Assembly: GCF_026339935.1 (NCBI RefSeq) | Contig: NZ_JAPEPX010000001.1 | Location: 2,571,001 to 2,635,000, forward strand | From: Streptomyces sp. NBC_01551 | Lineage (GTDB): Bacteria > Actinomycetota > Actinomycetes > Streptomycetales > Streptomycetaceae | Reading direction: 5' to 3' | Length of the DNA stretch: 64,000 nucleotides | In this document: positions 61,179 to 64,000 of the stretch, one piece after another | How the letters are laid out: every line of letters begins with the position of its first letter | Numbering within the stretch: position 1 is the stretch's first letter | Notes under the pieces: generated by a model | The model's input: only the letters and a program-made list of their open reading frames with translations | What the model was told of the DNA's origin: nothing | Databases searched by the model: none | Position numbers and translations under genes: made by a program

Positions 61179-64000
61179 TCAGGCGGGCAGCCCGGCCAGC
61201 AGTTCCTCCACGTCCGCCACGTCCGGCAGGCCGAGCCGGGCGAACAGCGCCGACGCGCTGAGCAGCCGGCTCCTGGCCTCCCCGGCGCGGCCGCGTTCGG
61301 CCAGCGTCCGGCCGAGCACCACCAGCGCGTGCCCGCTGTCCCGGTCGGAGCCGAGGTCCTCGCACAGCAGCAGCGCCGCCTCCGCCTGCTCCTGGGCCTC
61401 CTCGTGCCGGCCCACCGCGCGCAGCGTGTCGGCCATCCGGTACCGGGCGTGCGCCACCCGCTGCCGGATCCCCGCGGGCCCGGCGACGGCCAGACATTCG
61501 CCGTACCGCACGATGGCCTCCTCGTACCGTCCCGTGGCGTGCAGCGCGAGCCCGAGGACGTAGAGGGCGTAACAGATGCCGTGCCGGTCGTCCATCTCCC
61601 GCAGCCCGGGCAGTACGGCCTCGCAGGCCGGGACGGCCTCGTGGGCGCGGCCGCTGCGCACCCGGGCGAGGGCCGCGTTGACCGTCGTGGCGTACTCGCC
61701 GGAACGGTGGTCGAGTTCCCTGGCCAGCGCGATGGCCTCGTCGAAGCAGGCGATCGCCTCGTCGAAGCGGCGCAGGAACTGGGCGACGAGGCCGAGGTCG
61801 TTGAGGGCCTGGCGCAGAACGACGGTGTCGCCGGCCTCGCGGCAGGCCAGTACGGCGAGCCGGGCCTCGGTCTCGGCCTCCGTGAGCCGGGTGTCCTTGA
61901 GCGCGATCGTCCCGCACAGGAAACGGGCCCGGCCCTCGGCCTTGCGGTCGCCGCGGCGGGCCGCGGCCTCGGCGAGCAGCTGTCCGGTGGGGGCGAGCTG
62001 GCCGTAGCGGGTGTCCTGGTGGAAGGGGCTCAGGGCGATCAGCAGGTCGATGGCGGCGCGCAGGCCGGACCGGGCGGCGGTGTCGGCGGCCGCGGGGCCC
62101 GCGTCGGCGGCGGAACCGGCGTCGGCCGCGGTGCCGGGGTCGGCCGCGGCCGCGAGCTGCGCCGCCAGTGCGAGCGCGGTCTCCGACTCGGTCAGCGCCC
62201 AGGCCCGGGCGGGCCCCAGCCCGGTGAAGGACGGCGGGGCCGTACGCAGCGGGCCCAGCGCCCCCGCGACGGGATCACCCGGTACGGCGTGCCGGAACGC
62301 GGCGCACGCGGTGGCGAGCAGGTGGTCCAGGAGCCGGTGGAGGGCCTCGCACACCTCGGCGCGGTCGGCCTCGGCGCACTGCCGGCCGAAGTCGCGCAGC
62401 AGGTCGTGGAAGCGGTACCGCCCGGGGGTGGGCGACTCCAGCATCGCCACGTCCACCAGGGACTCCAGTACCTCCTCCACGTGGAACTCGTCGGCGCCGA
62501 GCGCCGCCGCGGCGGAGGCGAGGCCGATGCCGGGCCCGTCCAGGCAGGCCAGCACCCGGAAGGCGCGGGCCTGTTCGGCGGAGAGCTGGCGGTAGCCGAG
62601 CTCGAAGACGGGGGCGATGGCCAGGTCGCCGACGCGCAGCTCGTTCAGGCGGCGCCGCTCGTCGGCCAGCCGGGTGGCGAGCAGGGCGACCGTCCAGCGG
62701 GGGCGGGCGGCGAGCCGCGCGGCCACGATACGGACGGCCAGCGGCAGGAACCCGCAGGTGGCGACGAGGTCGCGGGCGGTGTCGGGCTCGGCGGCCAGCC
62801 GGTCGGGGCCGATCACCCGGCCGAACAGTTCCAGCGCCTCGGGGAGGTCGAAGACGTCCAGGTCGACCTGGTGGCGGGCGGGCAGCGCGGCCAGCCGGGG
62901 CCGGCTGGTGACCAGGACGGCGCACTGGCCCGGGCCGGGCAGCAGTGGGCGTACCTGGGCGGCGTCGCGCGCGTTGTCGAGGACGACCAGCAGCCGTCGG
63001 CCGGCGGTCATCGACCGGAACAGCGCCGCCCGGCCCTCGGCGTCGGCGGGAAGGCCGTCCGCGGTGACCCCGAGGGCGCCGAGGAAGCCGGCCAGCACGT
63101 GGCCGGGGTCGCAGGGGTCGTGGGCGTCGGTGCCGCGCAGGTCGGCGTACAGCTGGCCGTCGGGGAAGCGGTCGCGTACCCGGTCGGCGGTGTGGAGGGC
63201 GAGGGCGGTCTTGCCGACGCCGCCCATGCCGCAGATCAGCGCGACGGCCGGCCCGCCGTCGCCGGCCGCCGGGGTCAGGGCCTCGACGAGGCTCCGTACG
63301 AGGGCGGCCCGGCCGGTGAAGTCGGCGGGCGCGCCGGGCGTCTGCGCGGGCACGGTCGCCGCCTCCGGCTCGGCGGGCTCGGCGGGCTCGGCGGACTCGG
63401 CCGCGGGAGCGAGCGCGACGGGGTGGACCGGCTCCCTCTCACCCTCGCCGTTCAGGATGCGCTGGTGCAGCTCGACCAGCTCCGGCCCCGGTTCCAGCCC
63501 GATCTCGCTGATCAGCTCCTGGCGGGCGGTGCGGAACACGTTCAGGGCGTCGGCCTGCCGGCCGGTGCGGCACAGGGCCCGCATCAGCAGCGCGACGGGG
63601 CGCTCCCGCAGCGGGTGTTCGGAGGTCAGCAGCCGCAGGTCGGGCACGGCCGCCGCCTCACCGCCCGACTCGATGTCCAGCTCCAGGCGGTCCTCCAAGA
63701 GACTGAGCCGCAGCTCCTCCAGGCGGGAGCGCTGCCGCTCGGCGAACGGCCCGGGCAGGGCGGCGAGCGGCTCCCCCTGCCACAGCCCGAGCGCCTCCCG
63801 CAGCAGCTTGGCGGCGGCCTCCCGGCGCCCCGCGGCCCGTTCGACTGCGGCCCGGGCGGCGAGTTCCTCGGCCTCCTGCACGTCGAGGAACGGCTTCGGC
63901 AGCACCAGCCGGTACCCGTCGCCGACCGAGACGAGCACCCCGGGCTCCGCGAGCACCTTCCGCCACCGCCAGGCGTACGTCCGCAGGGTGGTCACGGCCG
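61179..64000 (-). CDS. AfsR/SARP family transcriptional regulator with NB-ARC and TPR (partial, N-terminus beyond right edge)
   Basis: At least 940 residues visible. The frame opens inside the SARP DNA-binding domain ([19 protein letters not shown]), then the BTAD helical domain ([19 protein letters not shown] through [20 protein letters not shown]), a Pro/Glu/Ala linker, an NB-ARC ATPase ([45 protein letters not shown]), and TPR repeats to the C-terminus. AfsR-type regulator; activates antibiotic-type clusters by binding heptamer repeats. It faces the cluster and is the obvious activator of the two 11-bp-repeat promoters. The start codon is outside the window. Confidence 0.9.
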   Translation of the reverse strand, partial: AVTTLRTYAWRWRKVLAEPGVLVSVGDGYRLVLPKPFLDVQEAEELAARAAVERAAGRREAAAKLLREALGLWQGEPLAALPGPFAERQRSRLEELRLSLLEDRLELDIESGGEAAAVPDLRLLTSEHPLRERPVALLMRALCRTGRQADALNVFRTARQELISEIGLEPGPELVELHQRILNGEGEREPVHPVALAPAAESAEPAEPAEPEAATVPAQTPGAPADFTGRAALVRSLVEALTPAAGDGGPAVALICGMGGVGKTALALHTADRVRDRFPDGQLYADLRGTDAHDPCDPGHVLAGFLGALGVTADGLPADAEGRAALFRSMTAGRRLLVVLDNARDAAQVRPLLPGPGQCAVLVTSRPRLAALPARHQVDLDVFDLPEALELFGRVIGPDRLAAEPDTARDLVATCGFLPLAVRIVAARLAARPRWTVALLATRLADERRRLNELRVGDLAIAPVFELGYRQLSAEQARAFRVLACLDGPGIGLASAAAALGADEFHVEEVLESLVDVAMLESPTPGRYRFHDLLRDFGRQCAEADRAEVCEALHRLLDHLLATACAAFRHAVPGDPVAGALGPLRTAPPSFTGLGPARAWALTESETALALAAQLAAAADPGTAADAGSAADAGPAAADTAARSGLRAAIDLLIALSPFHQDTRYGQLAPTGQLLAEAAARRGDRKAEGRARFLCGTIALKDTRLTEAETEARLAVLACREAGDTVVLRQALNDLGLVAQFLRRFDEAIACFDEAIALARELDHRSGEYATTVNAALARVRSGRAHEAVPACEAVLPGLREMDDRHGICYALYVLGLALHATGRYEEAIVRYGECLAVAGPAGIRQRVAHARYRMADTLRAVGRHEEAQEQAEAALLLCEDLGSDRDSGHALVVLGRTLAERGRAGEARSRLLSASALFARLGLPDVADVEELLAGLPA

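Overview
The window is high-GC actinobacterial DNA that almost certainly comes from a Streptomyces chromosome. It carries chaplins, rodlins with BldN-like promoters, the sigma factor HrdD, an AfsR/SARP-type regulator and GC-rich third codon positions throughout. I saw no rRNA, tRNA, CRISPR array, transposase or phage genes. The left edge cuts a penicillin acylase gene and the right edge cuts the SARP regulator gene.

Layout. 1-12.9 kb: mixed housekeeping and accessory genes (penicillin acylase, K+/H+ antiporter, MFS exporter, FmdB-type zinc ribbon, methylthioadenosine phosphorylase, SAF-domain protein, mscL, LtrA, cytochrome P450, small secreted proteins). 12.7-18.7 kb: a PAS-GAF-SpoIIE-HATPase phosphatase, an FAD monooxygenase-like protein and an ATP-grasp enzyme. 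18.8-30.8 kb: an exopolysaccharide locus. One long minus-strand operon (GT4, polyprenyl glycosylphosphotransferase, O-antigen-ligase-like, MurJ-like flippase, polysaccharide deacetylase, GT4, Wzz-like, CelD-type acyltransferase) faces a secreted GH26-type glycosidase with a proline-rich tail. 30.7-36.8 kb: an aerial-hypha surface locus with two rodlins, two short chaplins, one long chaplin with an LAATG sorting signal and three further secreted proteins. 36.9-53.05 kb: VKOR-family protein, DUF6227-type protein, fruK with a DeoR regulator, two MFS exporters each next to a regulator (WYL and TetR), hrdD with a SigR-type promoter, Uma2 protein, LigB-type dioxygenase, M6 protease, EEP nuclease and gltD.

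53.07-64 kb holds the most interesting system: a compact class I lanthipeptide cluster. A 41-residue precursor with one Cys is followed by a full-length LanB dehydratase, LanC cyclase, a JmjC/cupin oxygenase and an ABC exporter without a peptidase domain. A separately transcribed 74-residue secreted protein and a convergent AfsR/SARP-family regulator complete it. The precursor gene and the secreted-protein gene share one operator layout: heptamers repeated every 11 bp, then 9 bp, then a -10 box. This is the classic SARP layout, so both are probably switched on together by the adjacent regulator.

Four genes (MurJ-like, glycosylphosphotransferase, long chaplin, lanC) show apparent single-base frame breaks in GC-rich or homopolymer tracts. 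Each is repaired by one base, which points to sequence errors more than real pseudogenes.
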